Notes: generated by a model not told the origin, from the letters alone. DNA of 64,000 nt from Pseudomonas brassicacearum (GCF_009601685.2 NZ_CP045701.2:4898001-4962000); one strand, 5' to 3'. Counted from the first letter of the stretch, positions 16,101-24,083 are shown. Translations and numbers: made by a program.

Positions 16101-17903
16101 GATCAGTCGGAAACGTCCGTCGTAGCGGTAGGACACCAGCGTCTGTTCGGTCCGCCAGGCTTCGTCTGGCAGCAGTTCAGGGTGAAAGCTCTGGTAGTCG
16201 ATGGCGACCAGGTGGCGATGCTCGTAACGCAGGCGCAGGCTGCGCCGGGCGCCGTTGTCCAGGCGGCTGATATCGCCGTAGATGTTGCGCTGGATGGTCA
16301 AGCGGTTGTCATACCGATCGCTCAGGGCAATCAGATGGCCGTCACGAAAGTGCAGGAATGCTGCGCCGTCACCGGGTTGAGCGACGATCAGTTCGTCCGC
16401 CTCGGTCCCCAGGTAGATCGCCGCGCGGGCCAGGCTGTTGTGGATCGCCGGACGTTGCAGGCTGGGGCGGGGAAAGGTGGTGCGGCGGTTTTCCTGGTCG
16501 ATCCAGATGACCGCCTCGCCTTCGATCAAAAGGCGATGGGCCAGGGCATGGCTCCAGCCGCGCCCGAGGCCGATGTCCAGGTCGGCGGCGCTGGTGCGGT
16601 ACAAACGGGTGAAGACGAACGGCAAGCGGCCATCGAGGGTGCCGTCGTCGAGGGTCAGCAGTTCTTCGCCGGTGACCATCGACACCGGGCAGCCGTGGGT
16701 GCGGGTCTGGGCCGCGGTGTCGGCGCTGTCGCCGCTGGGGTTTTTCGATTGGTTGGAGGCGTCGTCGTGATGTTCGTGTTTTTTCAGCGTGGTGTTGCGC
16801 TGCGCATCCCAGCGCAGTTGCATCCGACCTTTCTTGATCCCCGCCGCAATGCCGCGTGCCGCCACGCTCTTGTAGCGGTCCACGTAGTTCATGAAGCCGT
16901 TGACCACCGCGAAGATCGCACGGATGAAACGCTGCAGGACACCGAGCAGGCGTAGGCCAACATTCCCCAGGCGCATCGCCAGATAAGCGATACCGGCACC
17001 CGCCCCGATGAAGGTCAGGACGACACCGATCAACAGATCGATCAACAGCTGCACCGCCATTCTCGACAAGGCTTCGGCCGTTTCGCCGGCAACCTCACTG
17101 GGCGGCAGCATGTCCAGCCAGAGACTGGCGGTGCGTACCAACAGGCACAGCGCCGCTTCGTCGCTGGCCAGCAGTTGCAGCTTGGCCATCACCAGCGGCG
17201 TTTTTTTCGCCAGGTCCTCCAGCTGCTTGGCGCTTTCGCCCAACCGATCAGCAAACTGACCGGGATCCTTGAGAATGTCCGAGATCAAGCTGATGCTGTC
17301 CCACACACTTTCAATCGCCGCCCAACTGCCGGCGAGCAACCCGTTGCCCACCGCCGCCGCCGACGTTGCCAAGGACTGCTGCGCCCATAGCGGCTTGAAA
17401 CCCTGCCACTCACCGCGCAACCAGTCCGTCAGATCACGGGTCAAGCCGTCGTATGAAGAAAACAGATGCTCAATCTGCCGGGGAGAAACCTCGCCCTGAA
17501 CGTGAACCCGATAGGATTTGCCCGCCTCCCCCGTGAAGGTCCCCAGGCCCTGGGCATCCAGGGTGACCGGCGTGACCTCGCCGCTGTCCACATCCACCAC
17601 ATCCACCACGATGTCGCCCAGCGGGATGTCGTACACCGACTCGAACTTGCTCTCGATCGTCATCGGCCCGCCCTTGGGGCACTGGACGACCGTGGAGAGG
17701 AAGTCATCGTCACCGGTGCTGACAGCGGTGGTGCTGTCACCAAAGCGGATCACCCGCTCCATGCCCATCAGCGACGGCAGGTCCGCCGCATGACTGGCAC
17801 GGTCCGCCGCTCTGCCGTACCAGCGCTCGAGCTGCTCGCGGTAGATCGACAGGGTGTCTTTGAAGCTGTCGAGTTCCTGCTCGATATGGCTCACCTGATC
17901 CAT
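13110..17903 (-). CDS. Rhs-repeat polymorphic toxin
   Basis: A 1597-residue Rhs protein. Residues 1-280 form an unusual N-terminal region with a helical start and a beta-rich part. One or two hydrophobic segments follow at about 282-330. A DUF6531-like entry occurs at GCPVSMVTGEEL near 404. Many YD repeats then form the beta-cocoon (about 430-1310), ending in the conserved core with YDAFG, RFQGQYFDPESGLHYNR and the cleavage motif DPLGL at 1406-1410. The C-terminal 187 residues (13113-13673) are the variable toxin, partly lower in GC. No PAAR motif, VgrG gene or Eag chaperone is seen nearby, so delivery by type VI secretion is plausible but unproven. The ATG lacks a clear ribosome site. Confidence 0.9.
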   Translation of the reverse strand: MDQVSHIEQELDSFKDTLSIYREQLERWYGRAADRASHAADLPSLMGMERVIRFGDSTTAVSTGDDDFLSTVVQCPKGGPMTIESKFESVYDIPLGDIVVDVVDVDSGEVTPVTLDAQGLGTFTGEAGKSYRVHVQGEVSPRQIEHLFSSYDGLTRDLTDWLRGEWQGFKPLWAQQSLATSAAAVGNGLLAGSWAAIESVWDSISLISDILKDPGQFADRLGESAKQLEDLAKKTPLVMAKLQLLASDEAALCLLVRTASLWLDMLPPSEVAGETAEALSRMAVQLLIDLLIGVVLTFIGAGAGIAYLAMRLGNVGLRLLGVLQRFIRAIFAVVNGFMNYVDRYKSVAARGIAAGIKKGRMQLRWDAQRNTTLKKHEHHDDASNQSKNPSGDSADTAAQTRTHGCPVSMVTGEELLTLDDGTLDGRLPFVFTRLYRTSAADLDIGLGRGWSHALAHRLLIEGEAVIWIDQENRRTTFPRPSLQRPAIHNSLARAAIYLGTEADELIVAQPGDGAAFLHFRDGHLIALSDRYDNRLTIQRNIYGDISRLDNGARRSLRLRYEHRHLVAIDYQSFHPELLPDEAWRTEQTLVSYRYDGRFRLIEATNAAGESERYDYDDQHVILQRQLAGGASFYWEWQGVGPAVRCVRHWASFAQMDSRYTWGEDGSVTVQNIDGSQEVYVHDERARLVRQVEPDGGEHLKAYDEQGRLIAEQDPLGAVTEYRYDEVGRLVALIPPDEAPTSYEYRNGFLHTRSRGKAVWTYRRNARGDVIVLIGPDGQRTEYAYAPHGQLLATYDSDGGEHRFTWSRLGQLTEEILPDGSRRCFSYDALGRLLSREDEHGALTHYQWDAVGRLLQVTLPNGATRTWRYNAYGKVTAECDEQGRVTRYEYADDLHLVSRRLNPDGSELKYRYDSARLLLTEIENESGEKYQLDYTPNGLIRQQVGFDGQRTAYAYDLNGHLLEKTEHGEDGSQRVTQYQRDAAGRLRVKTLPDGQAIEYRYDELGRLVHVNDGSDHPLAFEYDAQDRLVCEHQGWGTLRYRYDACGRLNHLRLPDDSQLDYHHAPGGALTAIDLNGSRLTEHRFVGGRERQRQQGRLLSDYDYDEQGRLKAQTVWQSRQQQLFWRDYAYSAKGNLQTLSDNRNRRSYQYDPLDRLTRIDFSHSEPPEHFCHDPAGNLMMQDRPGPTTLKGNRLLKEGDRHYDYDAFGNLTRERRGQALVSTYRYDSQHRLIGVTTADGRETSYRYDAFGRRISKTVDGLTTEFFWQGDQVVAENSPRHHRSYVYEPGTFRPLAMLDGEGPEKATPFYYHLDHLGTPQELTSYRGQVVWSARYNGYGKLTELQHGGGEQLEQPLRFQGQYFDPESGLHYNRHRYYNPETGRYLTPDPSKLAGGLNGYRYTLNPTGWVDPLGLDDCPGSDGCKKPAAGKQDSTAKLGVDEGEPALPMTAEQRRARIDELAEANAYRRLDEMERSIEGAHFLQKHGAQTTADAQLERVMTGRNPGTGEIDVYGSGSNAGQPAIPSAATRFFSHRDQLNAIHRAQLIFRRAGIVASKKPIEMGRVIGEGYKRGSLEYGQSTKAIVILDGSGRPKTAYTGSGA
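13113..13673 (-). other. Variable C-terminal toxin domain of the Rhs protein
   Basis: This is the 187-residue segment after DPLGL. A Lys/Asp-rich linker leads into a helical part (EQRRARIDELAEANAYRR) and a compact end domain. That domain contains HFLQKHGAQTT, SAATRFFSHRDQLNAI, GRVIGEGYKRG and a terminal ILDGSGRPKTAYTG. The pattern of conserved His/Arg residues and closing beta strands ending in TAY is reminiscent of small nuclease toxins of the BECR fold. I cannot assign an activity. The paired AT-rich immunity gene supports toxicity. Confidence 0.6.
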
Positions 17904-18090
17904 CAGGACAGGGCTCGCTCAAGGGCCGGCAGGAAAAAACGGTCGAACATGGGCAGACGTCTCGCAGCGCTCAGGGAGCGCGAGACTTTGCCAGGGGGGA
18001 CTGGGGAATTAAGTCAGGGGAAAGAGATAGAGCGCGTAGGGCGATTCGCTAAATCGTCTGGTCTGCATAACGAATCGCCTGCGGATAATC

Positions 18091-18492
18091 CTAGAGATCG
18101 CGAACTTCAAGTGATTTGAGCTTGATTTCGGCCAGCGGGTGCCCGGCTTTCGCCGCCAAGGCCCACCAACGTGCCGCGTCAACCGGGTCCGGCGCCTTGC
18201 TGGCCGTGCCTGCCAGGCTGATCACACCAACCTGGTAGGCAGACTTGCCATCACCGGCCAATGCCGCCAGCCGTAGCAGGCGAATCCCTTCTTCACGGGC
18301 ACCCAGCCCTTGGCCGCGAAACGTGAGAATGTGCCCATAGAAGCTTTGCGCACCGACGTCACCCAGGTTCGCCATGCGGGAGAATTGGCCCTCGAGCCAG
18401 GCCCAGCCACGCGGCTGGCGAACGAACCAGGACCAATGAAACAACCGACGCGCCAGCCAGTAACTGGCCCGCGCCTTGAGTCGCCAGAGCAT
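18091..18492 (-). CDS. SEL1-like repeat protein
   Basis: A 133-residue protein with two SEL1/TPR-like helical repeats: GDVGAQSFYGHILTFRGQG near residue 44 and GKSAYQVGVISLAGTA with DAARWWALAAKAGHPLA near 82-118. The N-terminus is basic and aromatic. SEL1 repeats mediate protein-protein contacts. Its ATG follows the stop of the upstream gene with no spacing (TGAATG across 18490-18495), so it is the third gene of a tightly packed operon with an HTH regulator and an unknown protein. Its role there is unknown. Confidence 0.7.
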   Translation of the reverse strand: MLWRLKARASYWLARRLFHWSWFVRQPRGWAWLEGQFSRMANLGDVGAQSFYGHILTFRGQGLGAREEGIRLLRLAALAGDGKSAYQVGVISLAGTASKAPDPVDAARWWALAAKAGHPLAEIKLKSLEVRDL

Positions 18493-18864
18493 TCAGGCCT
18501 CCGCCGATTCGGGGTACTCGTATTCGAATACCCGAACCACTTCTGAAGCGTGCCAGGAAGCGGCGGCCACGCCATCGGAAGGCCCGGAAAAACGACCCAG
18601 GCGTTCAACGCACTCGAAGAACCCCGTGCGCGGCAACCGACTGGCGCCCTGGCTGATCACCAATGAACTGCGCAACGGCTGTTCCGCCCGGGCGTCCAGC
18701 GCCGCCAGGTGTTCAAGGGCCGCGGTCAAGGTCAGCATGGCCGGGCTGGGCAGTTGCAGACGCTCCAGCAAGGCGCGGTAGGTCAATAAGTGGCGCTGGC
18801 GACGCGCCTGGTCCAACTCACCCAACAACCCATCCCAATGCTGCCGACTGATGCGTACGCTCAC
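18493..18864 (-). CDS. Unknown protein, possibly winged-helix, coupled to an HTH regulator
   Basis: A 123-residue protein starting at GTG 18864, which overlaps the upstream stop as GTGA. I do not recognise the family. The N-terminal helices (HWDGLLGELDQARRQ, LTYRALLERL) lead to AALEHLAALDARAEQPLRSSLVISQ and RLPRTGFFECVERLGR. The order of a small helical unit, a PL..SLVIS strand and a turn ending in GFF resembles winged-helix modules in some nucleic-acid-associated proteins, but this is a visual impression. The C-terminus is acidic. It is the middle gene between an HTH protein and a SEL1-like protein. Confidence 0.6.
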   Translation of the reverse strand: MSVRISRQHWDGLLGELDQARRQRHLLTYRALLERLQLPSPAMLTLTAALEHLAALDARAEQPLRSSLVISQGASRLPRTGFFECVERLGRFSGPSDGVAAASWHASEVVRVFEYEYPESAEA

Positions 18865-19202
18865 GATTCTTCCCTCCAACCCGGCACCGTCAACTCCCAG
18901 GCCAGACTGCGCCGAATCGCGGCATCGGGCTGACGCTCGCCGCTCTCGATCAAGGCCAGATAAGACGGGCTGATACCTACCGTGCGGGCCAGCGCCTCGA
19001 TGGCGATGCCCTTCCCTTCGCGCAAACTGCGTAATTGATCCAGGCCAGGGAGAACCTGGCCCGGTGCCGCCGCGTGACGGACTGTCGCTTCGCGCGGCGG
19101 TGCTTGATCGATGCCTGCTGCCTTCAACAACGACTGGTACTGATCCCACGGCAAAACCGCATATTCGGGCTCTCCGTCACGTGTGATTATTTGAATATCC
19201 AT
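18861..19202 (-). CDS. XRE-family HTH regulator with antitoxin-like N-terminus
   Basis: A 113-residue protein. Residues 1-35 (MDIQIITRDGEPEYAVLPW with YQSLL) resemble the beta-rich N-terminal part of Phd/RelB-like antitoxins. Residues about 50-110 form a Cro/C1-type helix-turn-helix with LRSLREGKGIAIEALARTVG, SPSYLALIESGER and the closing hydrophobic helix. I chose the ATG at 19202 (GGGG about ten bases upstream) over a GTG eight codons earlier. It probably autoregulates the operon it opens. A toxin-antitoxin role is possible but not shown. Confidence 0.72.
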   Translation of the reverse strand: MDIQIITRDGEPEYAVLPWDQYQSLLKAAGIDQAPPREATVRHAAAPGQVLPGLDQLRSLREGKGIAIEALARTVGISPSYLALIESGERQPDAAIRRSLAWELTVPGWREES

Positions 19203-19316
19203 GTCTACCCCGTAGGACAACAACACTTAGCGAGTCAGCCTTTTTTCTTGGAAGTGTAATCCTAATACCGGCTAAGGTCGCGGGGCGATGAATTCTCAGG
19301 GGTAAGTGCTACCGAA

Positions 19317-19772
19317 TCAGGTTTCTTTCTGGCCTTGAAGTTGGAGTTGTTCCGGGGTATCGGGAAGCCTTTCGACCCGGGCCAACTTCTCGGGCGATTG
19401 CCGATAACGCCAGGCGCGGAAAGCCTCGAGTTCCACGTCGAGGGTTTTCATGACCCAGGCCAGCACGGCGATATCATCGAACATGCCAAACATTGGCAAG
19501 ATGTCCGGGATCGCATCCAGGGGGCTGAGGAAATACATGAGTCCTGCCACCACCGACAGCATCGACTTGGCACTGACAGCGCGGTATTCGCCTCGCCAGT
19601 AGGCCAGGCACAAGGCCTGCAACAGACGCAGGTCCTCCTTGAGCTTGCCCAGCCGTCCACCCTCACGGGCACTTTTGCTCGCGACGGCGAACAGCAACGT
19701 CGGCAATCGACCGCGGGCCAGCAAGCGGCCTGCCAAGGGCAGAAATCGCGCAAAATTCCACGGGGCCTTCAT
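19317..19772 (-). CDS. YkvA family protein (DUF1232)
   Basis: A 151-residue protein with a DUF1232 (YkvA) domain. The hallmark SPLDAIPDILPMFGMFDDIAV lies near residues 85-105, followed by a helical C-terminus. One or two hydrophobic segments suggest membrane association. The ATG at 19772 is preceded by GGGAGAAAAA. An in-frame GTG nine codons earlier overlaps a DnaA-box pair and is unlikely to be used. Function is unknown for the family. Its promoter region carries the first copy of the composite DnaA-box element. Confidence 0.82.
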   Translation of the reverse strand: MKAPWNFARFLPLAGRLLARGRLPTLLFAVASKSAREGGRLGKLKEDLRLLQALCLAYWRGEYRAVSAKSMLSVVAGLMYFLSPLDAIPDILPMFGMFDDIAVLAWVMKTLDVELEAFRAWRYRQSPEKLARVERLPDTPEQLQLQGQKET

Positions 19773-19791
19773 TTTTTCTCCCACTGAAATG

Positions 19792-19922
19792 TTATCCACA
19801 CAAATTGTGGATAACCTTGTGAACAGAGCTGCATTTCACCGCTGAAGCCCCCGTTTCATAAGGGCTCGGCTTAGATCGGGCGTTTTTTACTCACATAAAA
19901 AAACCCAATATTTCATTGACTT
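19792..19922. promoter_or_regulatory. Composite element, copy A: inverted DnaA boxes, stem, A/T tract, TTTCATTGACTT
   Basis: TTATCCACA (19792-19800) and TGTGGATAA (19806-19814) are perfect DnaA boxes in inverted orientation, five bases apart. They are followed by GTGAACA, a CCCC...GGG stem, TTTTTTACTCACATAAAAAAA and TTTCATTGACTT at 19911-19922. Copy B at 38791-38920 shows the same blocks in the same order, with nearly identical spacing. TTGACT at the end could be a -35 element. Confidence 0.6.
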
Positions 19923-20021
19923 GACCGGCTGACTGCGTCTAGCACAGCGACTGTATTGCCTATGACTATACCCTGCATCCCGCGTTCGGTTTTTTTGCCA
20001 TATTGCCGCAGCCCAGATGCA

Positions 20022-20049
20022 ACAACGCCCCGCATAAGCGAGGCGTTGT
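20022..20049 (-). terminator. Hairpin after the FKBP gene
   Basis: Read on the minus strand, ACAACGCCTCGC-TTAT-GCGGGGCGTTGT forms a strong stem 17 bases after the FKBP stop. The following T tract is short, so the terminator is plausible but not ideal. Confidence 0.6.
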
Positions 20050-20066
20050 CGTTCTAGCAGACGCGA

Positions 20067-20780
20067 TTACTTGGCTGCGTCTTCTTTTGCCGGATCCTTG
20101 ATCGCCAGCAGTTCCAGGTCGAACACCAGGACCGAATTGGCCGGGATGGCCGGGCTCGGGCTCTGGGCGCCGTAGGCCAGGTCGCTCGGGATGTACAACT
20201 TGTACTTCTCGCCAACGTGCATCAGTTGCAGGCCTTCGACCCAACCCGGGATCACGCCGCTGACCGGCAGGTCGATCGGGCTGCCACGTTCAACGGAACT
20301 GTCGAACACGGTGCCGTTGGTCAGTTTGCCGGTGTAGTGAACAGTCACTACGTCGGTTGGCTTAGGTTGTGGACCATCGGCTTTCTTGACCACTTCGTAC
20401 TGCAGGCCCGAAGCGGTGGTGGTGACACCGGCTTTCTTGCCGTTTTCTTCGAGGAATTTCTTGCCGGCGGCTGCCGACTCTTCGCTCATCTTGGCCATGC
20501 GCTCTTCGGCACGCTTTTGCAGCGCGGCAAAGGCTTCGACCAGTTCTTCGTCTTTCAGCTTCTGTTCTTTCTTGCCGACGGCATCTTCGATGCCCTGGGC
20601 GACCGCTTTGGAGTCCAGGTCATCCATGCCTTCCTGAGCCAGGCTCTTGCCCATGTTCAGGCCAATACCGTAGGAAGCTTTCTGCGCCGGGGTCTTCAGC
20701 TCTACGCTGGTCTGCGAGTCGCAACCCGCGAGTACCAGGCCAACCAGGGCCACCGCCGCCGCCAACCGATGCTGTTTCAT
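20067..20780 (-). CDS. FKBP-type peptidyl-prolyl isomerase lipoprotein
   Basis: A 237-residue Mip/FkpA-like prolyl isomerase. The signal peptide ends in a lipobox (LVLAGC, Cys20), so it is a periplasm-facing lipoprotein. Residues about 28-115 form the alpha-helical N-terminal dimerisation domain. Residues about 135-228 form the FKBP fold, with VHYTGKLTNGTVFDSS, VIPGWVEGLQLMHVGEKYKLYIPSDLAYG and the closing VLVFDLELL. It catalyses proline isomerisation and acts as a chaperone for envelope proteins. It matches the isomerase gene near rdgC in P. aeruginosa as I recall it. Confidence 0.92.
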   Translation of the reverse strand: MKQHRLAAAVALVGLVLAGCDSQTSVELKTPAQKASYGIGLNMGKSLAQEGMDDLDSKAVAQGIEDAVGKKEQKLKDEELVEAFAALQKRAEERMAKMSEESAAAGKKFLEENGKKAGVTTTASGLQYEVVKKADGPQPKPTDVVTVHYTGKLTNGTVFDSSVERGSPIDLPVSGVIPGWVEGLQLMHVGEKYKLYIPSDLAYGAQSPSPAIPANSVLVFDLELLAIKDPAKEDAAK

Positions 20781-21049
20781 GCTATTTCCTTGTTCATGCG
20801 CCTAAAGGGCAATCGAATAAAGCCGCGAGCTTATCAGGCGGCCACGACCAATGGCTACCGGCATGTGAGCCACAAAGTGGCGATAAGTTCAGGTCCGCAA
20901 ACGCTTTTTAAGCCTGTACCAATGAAGCATCTGTCATCTGTTACGCATAGGGACAAATTGCCGCTCCTCCACAGGCCAGGGGTAATGGCCACTTGCCCGT
21001 CGCGCAACACTGAGGCATAAGGGCTTATCAAAAAAACAAGGACGTTACC

Positions 21050-22855
21050 GTGCGCCTTCTCTCTCGCATTCTCTTGCTGCTCCTCGCGCTGCTGATCGTC
21101 GTCGTGGCCGTGGTGCTTTATTACGTTGCCAATCCTCGCTTGCCGTTCTACACGCCCGTCGAACAGGTGCATTACCTTGATCAATGGAGCGCTGCCGAGC
21201 GCAAGACGTATTACTTCACGCCACAGGGCACCCAGGTCAAAGGCCTGCGCTATGACTGGTTCACCGCCCTCGAATTGCCGTTTTCGCAACAACGCTTCGC
21301 TTCGCCTGAATATCTGGCGCGCTTTGGTTTCCTGGTCGATCCGGCGCAGAAAGCCTCGCCAGACAACCCAGGCAACTTGCCGGTAGGGTTTGCGCGGCAC
21401 CAGAACCCGGGCAGCACCGACCAATTCCTGGATATCACCTGCGCGGCGTGCCATACCGGCGAATTGCGCTTCAAGGGCCAGGCGATACGGATCGATGGTG
21501 GTTCGGCTCAGCACGTGCTGCCTTCCAGTGTTCCTACATTACGCGGTGGCAGTTTCGGACAGGCATTGGTCGCCAGTCTGGCGTCTACCTACTACAATCC
21601 TTGGAAATTCGAGCGCTTCGCCCGCCAAGTATTGGGCAAGGACTACGACGCCCGCCACGAGGAATTGCGCAAGGCGTTCAAGGTTTCCCTGGACACGTTC
21701 CTGCGGGTGGCCTGGAACGACACCCATCGCGGCCTCTACCCCACCGAAGAAGGCCCTGGCCGTACCGACGCCTTCGGCCGCATCGCCAATGCCAGCTTTG
21801 GCGACGCCATTTCAACCAAGAACTACCGGGTGGCCAACGCACCGGTGGATTACCCGCAACTGTGGGACATATGGACGTTCGACTGGGTGCAATGGAACGG
21901 ATCGGCCCAGCAACCGATGGCCCGCAACGTCGGTGAGGCGCTGGGGGTCGGCGCCACGCTGAATTTCTTCGACGCCCAGGGCAAACCGCTGCAGGGCGAT
22001 GCGCGATACCCCTCCAGCGTGCGTGTGCGCGACTTGAACAAGATCGAAGAAACACTGCAACTGCTCAAGCCGCCTGAGTGGCCTGAAGCGCTGCTGGGCT
22101 CAATCGACAAGCCGCTGGCGGCCAAGGGTCGGGCCCTGTTCACCGAAAACTGTGCCGGCTGCCATGTACCCAAGGTGGTCCAAGGACCCGACAGGCCGGT
22201 CCAGCAATTGCACATGCTCCCCGTGCAGGTGATCGGCACCGACCCGGGCACCGCCAATAACATCGCCGACCACCGCTTCGACCTGACCAGCCTGCAGTGG
22301 GATCCGGCCGAGCTGGCGAAGCTGGAAGTGCAACTGCACCCAACCCCGACGGAACCGCTGGACCTGAGCCAACTCTCGGTCGCCAAAGGCCTGGCCTACG
22401 TCACGGCATTCGTCGAGAACCGCGCTTACCGCGACGCCGGCGTCACCCCCGCCGAGCGCCCGGCCCTGGATGGTTTCGGCCTGCCCATCGGCGTACGTGA
22501 ATTGCGCGCCTACAAGGCCCGGCCGCTGGCCGGCGTCTGGGCCACGCCACCGTTCCTGCACAACGGCTCGGTGCCGACGATCTATCAACTGCTGTCACCC
22601 CAGGACGAGCGCGCGACCACGTTCTATAAAGGCAACTTCGAATACGACCCGCGCCACCTGGGCTATCGCACCGAAGCCTTTACCAACGGTTTTCTCTTCG
22701 ATACCCGCATTACCGGCAACCACAACAGCGGTCACGAATTCCGCGCGGGCGAGCGAGGTAACGGCGTCATTGGCCGCTTGCTGCAACCGCAGGAACGCTG
22801 GGCCTTGCTGGAATATTTAAAGGTGCTGGGCGGGCCACTGGAGTCGCAACTGTAA
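21050..22855 (+). CDS. Membrane-anchored di-haem cytochrome c (peroxidase-like)
   Basis: A 601-residue protein with an N-terminal uncleaved membrane anchor (residues 5-27) and two c-type haem motifs, CAACH at 131-135 and CAGCH at 368-372. Length and layout fit the large di-haem cytochrome / cytochrome c peroxidase-like family. PPFLHNGSVPTIYQLL near 504-519 is the conserved segment before the distal ligand region. The start is GTG, with AAGGA upstream. It is followed after 31 bases by a catalase-fold protein, so the pair probably deals with peroxides or electron transfer in the periplasm. The actual substrate is unknown. Confidence 0.83.
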   Translation: MRLLSRILLLLLALLIVVVAVVLYYVANPRLPFYTPVEQVHYLDQWSAAERKTYYFTPQGTQVKGLRYDWFTALELPFSQQRFASPEYLARFGFLVDPAQKASPDNPGNLPVGFARHQNPGSTDQFLDITCAACHTGELRFKGQAIRIDGGSAQHVLPSSVPTLRGGSFGQALVASLASTYYNPWKFERFARQVLGKDYDARHEELRKAFKVSLDTFLRVAWNDTHRGLYPTEEGPGRTDAFGRIANASFGDAISTKNYRVANAPVDYPQLWDIWTFDWVQWNGSAQQPMARNVGEALGVGATLNFFDAQGKPLQGDARYPSSVRVRDLNKIEETLQLLKPPEWPEALLGSIDKPLAAKGRALFTENCAGCHVPKVVQGPDRPVQQLHMLPVQVIGTDPGTANNIADHRFDLTSLQWDPAELAKLEVQLHPTPTEPLDLSQLSVAKGLAYVTAFVENRAYRDAGVTPAERPALDGFGLPIGVRELRAYKARPLAGVWATPPFLHNGSVPTIYQLLSPQDERATTFYKGNFEYDPRHLGYRTEAFTNGFLFDTRITGNHNSGHEFRAGERGNGVIGRLLQPQERWALLEYLKVLGGPLESQL

Positions 22856-22886
22856 TGATGAACCCCACAGGTAAAAGGAAGTTTCA

Positions 22887-24023
22887 ATGTTGATCACGCT
22901 CTGGCTGCGCCTCGGCGCCTTTTTGGGCAAGACGCTCCTGTGGCTGCTGGGCATCGGGCTGCTCGGCTGGGCACTGTCCACGGCCTGGTTTGCCTGGCAA
23001 CACAAGGGACCGGTGCCGGACAAGGAGCAGGTCGCGCCCGGTGAAGCCGCCATGACCCAGGACATCATCCAGACTGCTATTCGCATCGTCGACCAGCACC
23101 GCGAGGGCACGCGCTATCTGCGCGACGCCCACGCCAAGGCCCACGGCTGTGTCATGGCCGAAGTCCAGGTGCCGAACGACCTGCCGACACCGTTGCGCCA
23201 AGGGGTATTCGCCGAGCCGGGGAAGGTCTGGCAGGCGACGATCCGCCTGTCCAACGGCAACGCCTATCCGCAGTTCGACAGCCTGCGCGATGCACGGGGA
23301 ATGGCGATCAAGCTGATGAACGTACCGGGCAAGCAATTGCTCGCTGACCGGCAATCACAGGGTGAGCAGGATTTCGTGATGTTCAACCATCCGAACTTCT
23401 TTGTCAGTGATGTCGCCGAGTACCGTCAGAATGTGGCCGCCCAGGCCGATGGGAAGAAGGCGATGGCGTTCTTTCCGAGCGTGGATCCGCGCACCTGGCA
23501 GATCCGTCATCTGTTCATCGCCCTGGCGACCCTCTCACCGCCACCGGCCAGTCCGACCCAGACCACGTATTTTTCGGTATCGCCCTACAAGTTCGGTGAC
23601 GCCAACGCCAAGTTTCGCGTCGCGCCGGACCCGGACAGTTGCCCGAGCTACACCCTGCCTCCCCAGAACCAGGACCTGCCGAATTTCTTGCGTAGCGCGT
23701 TGAATCAGCAGTTATCCACCGACCGGGTGCCGGCATGTTTTGTCTTGCAGATTCAGCGTCAGGATCCGAGCAAGTACATGCCCATTGAAGACACCAGTAT
23801 TGAATGGCAGGAAAGTGATGCGCCGTTCGAGACCGTGGCGCGGATCAAGGTTCCGGCTCAGGATTTTGATACGCCCAAGTTGAATCTGGCTTGTGATAAT
23901 CAGTCGTTCAATCCCTGGTTTGGTATTGAGGCGCATCGGCCTATTGGTGGGATCAATCGATTGCGTAAGGCGGTGTATGAGGCGGTCAGCGATTATCGTC
24001 ATAGTCGGAATGCTGAGCAGTAG
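22887..24023 (+). CDS. Membrane-anchored catalase-family protein
   Basis: A 378-residue protein with an N-terminal membrane segment (about 8-35) and a minimal catalase-like haem domain. AKAHGCVMAEVQV near residue 87 carries the distal His. RDARGMAIKLMN near 133-144 matches the conserved catalase strand, and MFNHPNFFVSD is typical of the family. RKAVYEAVSDYR near 360 would supply the proximal Tyr. Such short catalase relatives may be peroxidases rather than true catalases. It lies 31 bases after the di-haem cytochrome with its own AAAAGGAAG site and is probably co-transcribed with it. Confidence 0.82.
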   Translation: MLITLWLRLGAFLGKTLLWLLGIGLLGWALSTAWFAWQHKGPVPDKEQVAPGEAAMTQDIIQTAIRIVDQHREGTRYLRDAHAKAHGCVMAEVQVPNDLPTPLRQGVFAEPGKVWQATIRLSNGNAYPQFDSLRDARGMAIKLMNVPGKQLLADRQSQGEQDFVMFNHPNFFVSDVAEYRQNVAAQADGKKAMAFFPSVDPRTWQIRHLFIALATLSPPPASPTQTTYFSVSPYKFGDANAKFRVAPDPDSCPSYTLPPQNQDLPNFLRSALNQQLSTDRVPACFVLQIQRQDPSKYMPIEDTSIEWQESDAPFETVARIKVPAQDFDTPKLNLACDNQSFNPWFGIEAHRPIGGINRLRKAVYEAVSDYRHSRNAEQ

Positions 24024-24083
24024 ACGATGGGTTTTGGGGGTATATCCGTTTCTTCGGTAACGGATATACACAAAAAAAGAACC

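Noticed and set aside
13623..16955. Long open frames on the plus strand across the Rhs gene
   Set aside because: They are antisense to GC-rich YD repeats, biased to Val/Ala/Gly composition with no domain, and lack ribosome sites; they are mirror effects of codon bias.
19792..19814. DnaA-box pair as part of the chromosomal origin
   Set aside because: No dnaA, dnaN, rpmH or gidA nearby and no cluster of boxes plus AT-rich unwinding region; a dispersed element fits better.
19916..20010. Small RNA starting at TTGACTTGACC and ending at GGTTTTTTTGCC
   Set aside because: The -10 region is poor and there is no stable stem before the T run; kept only as part of the composite-element finding.
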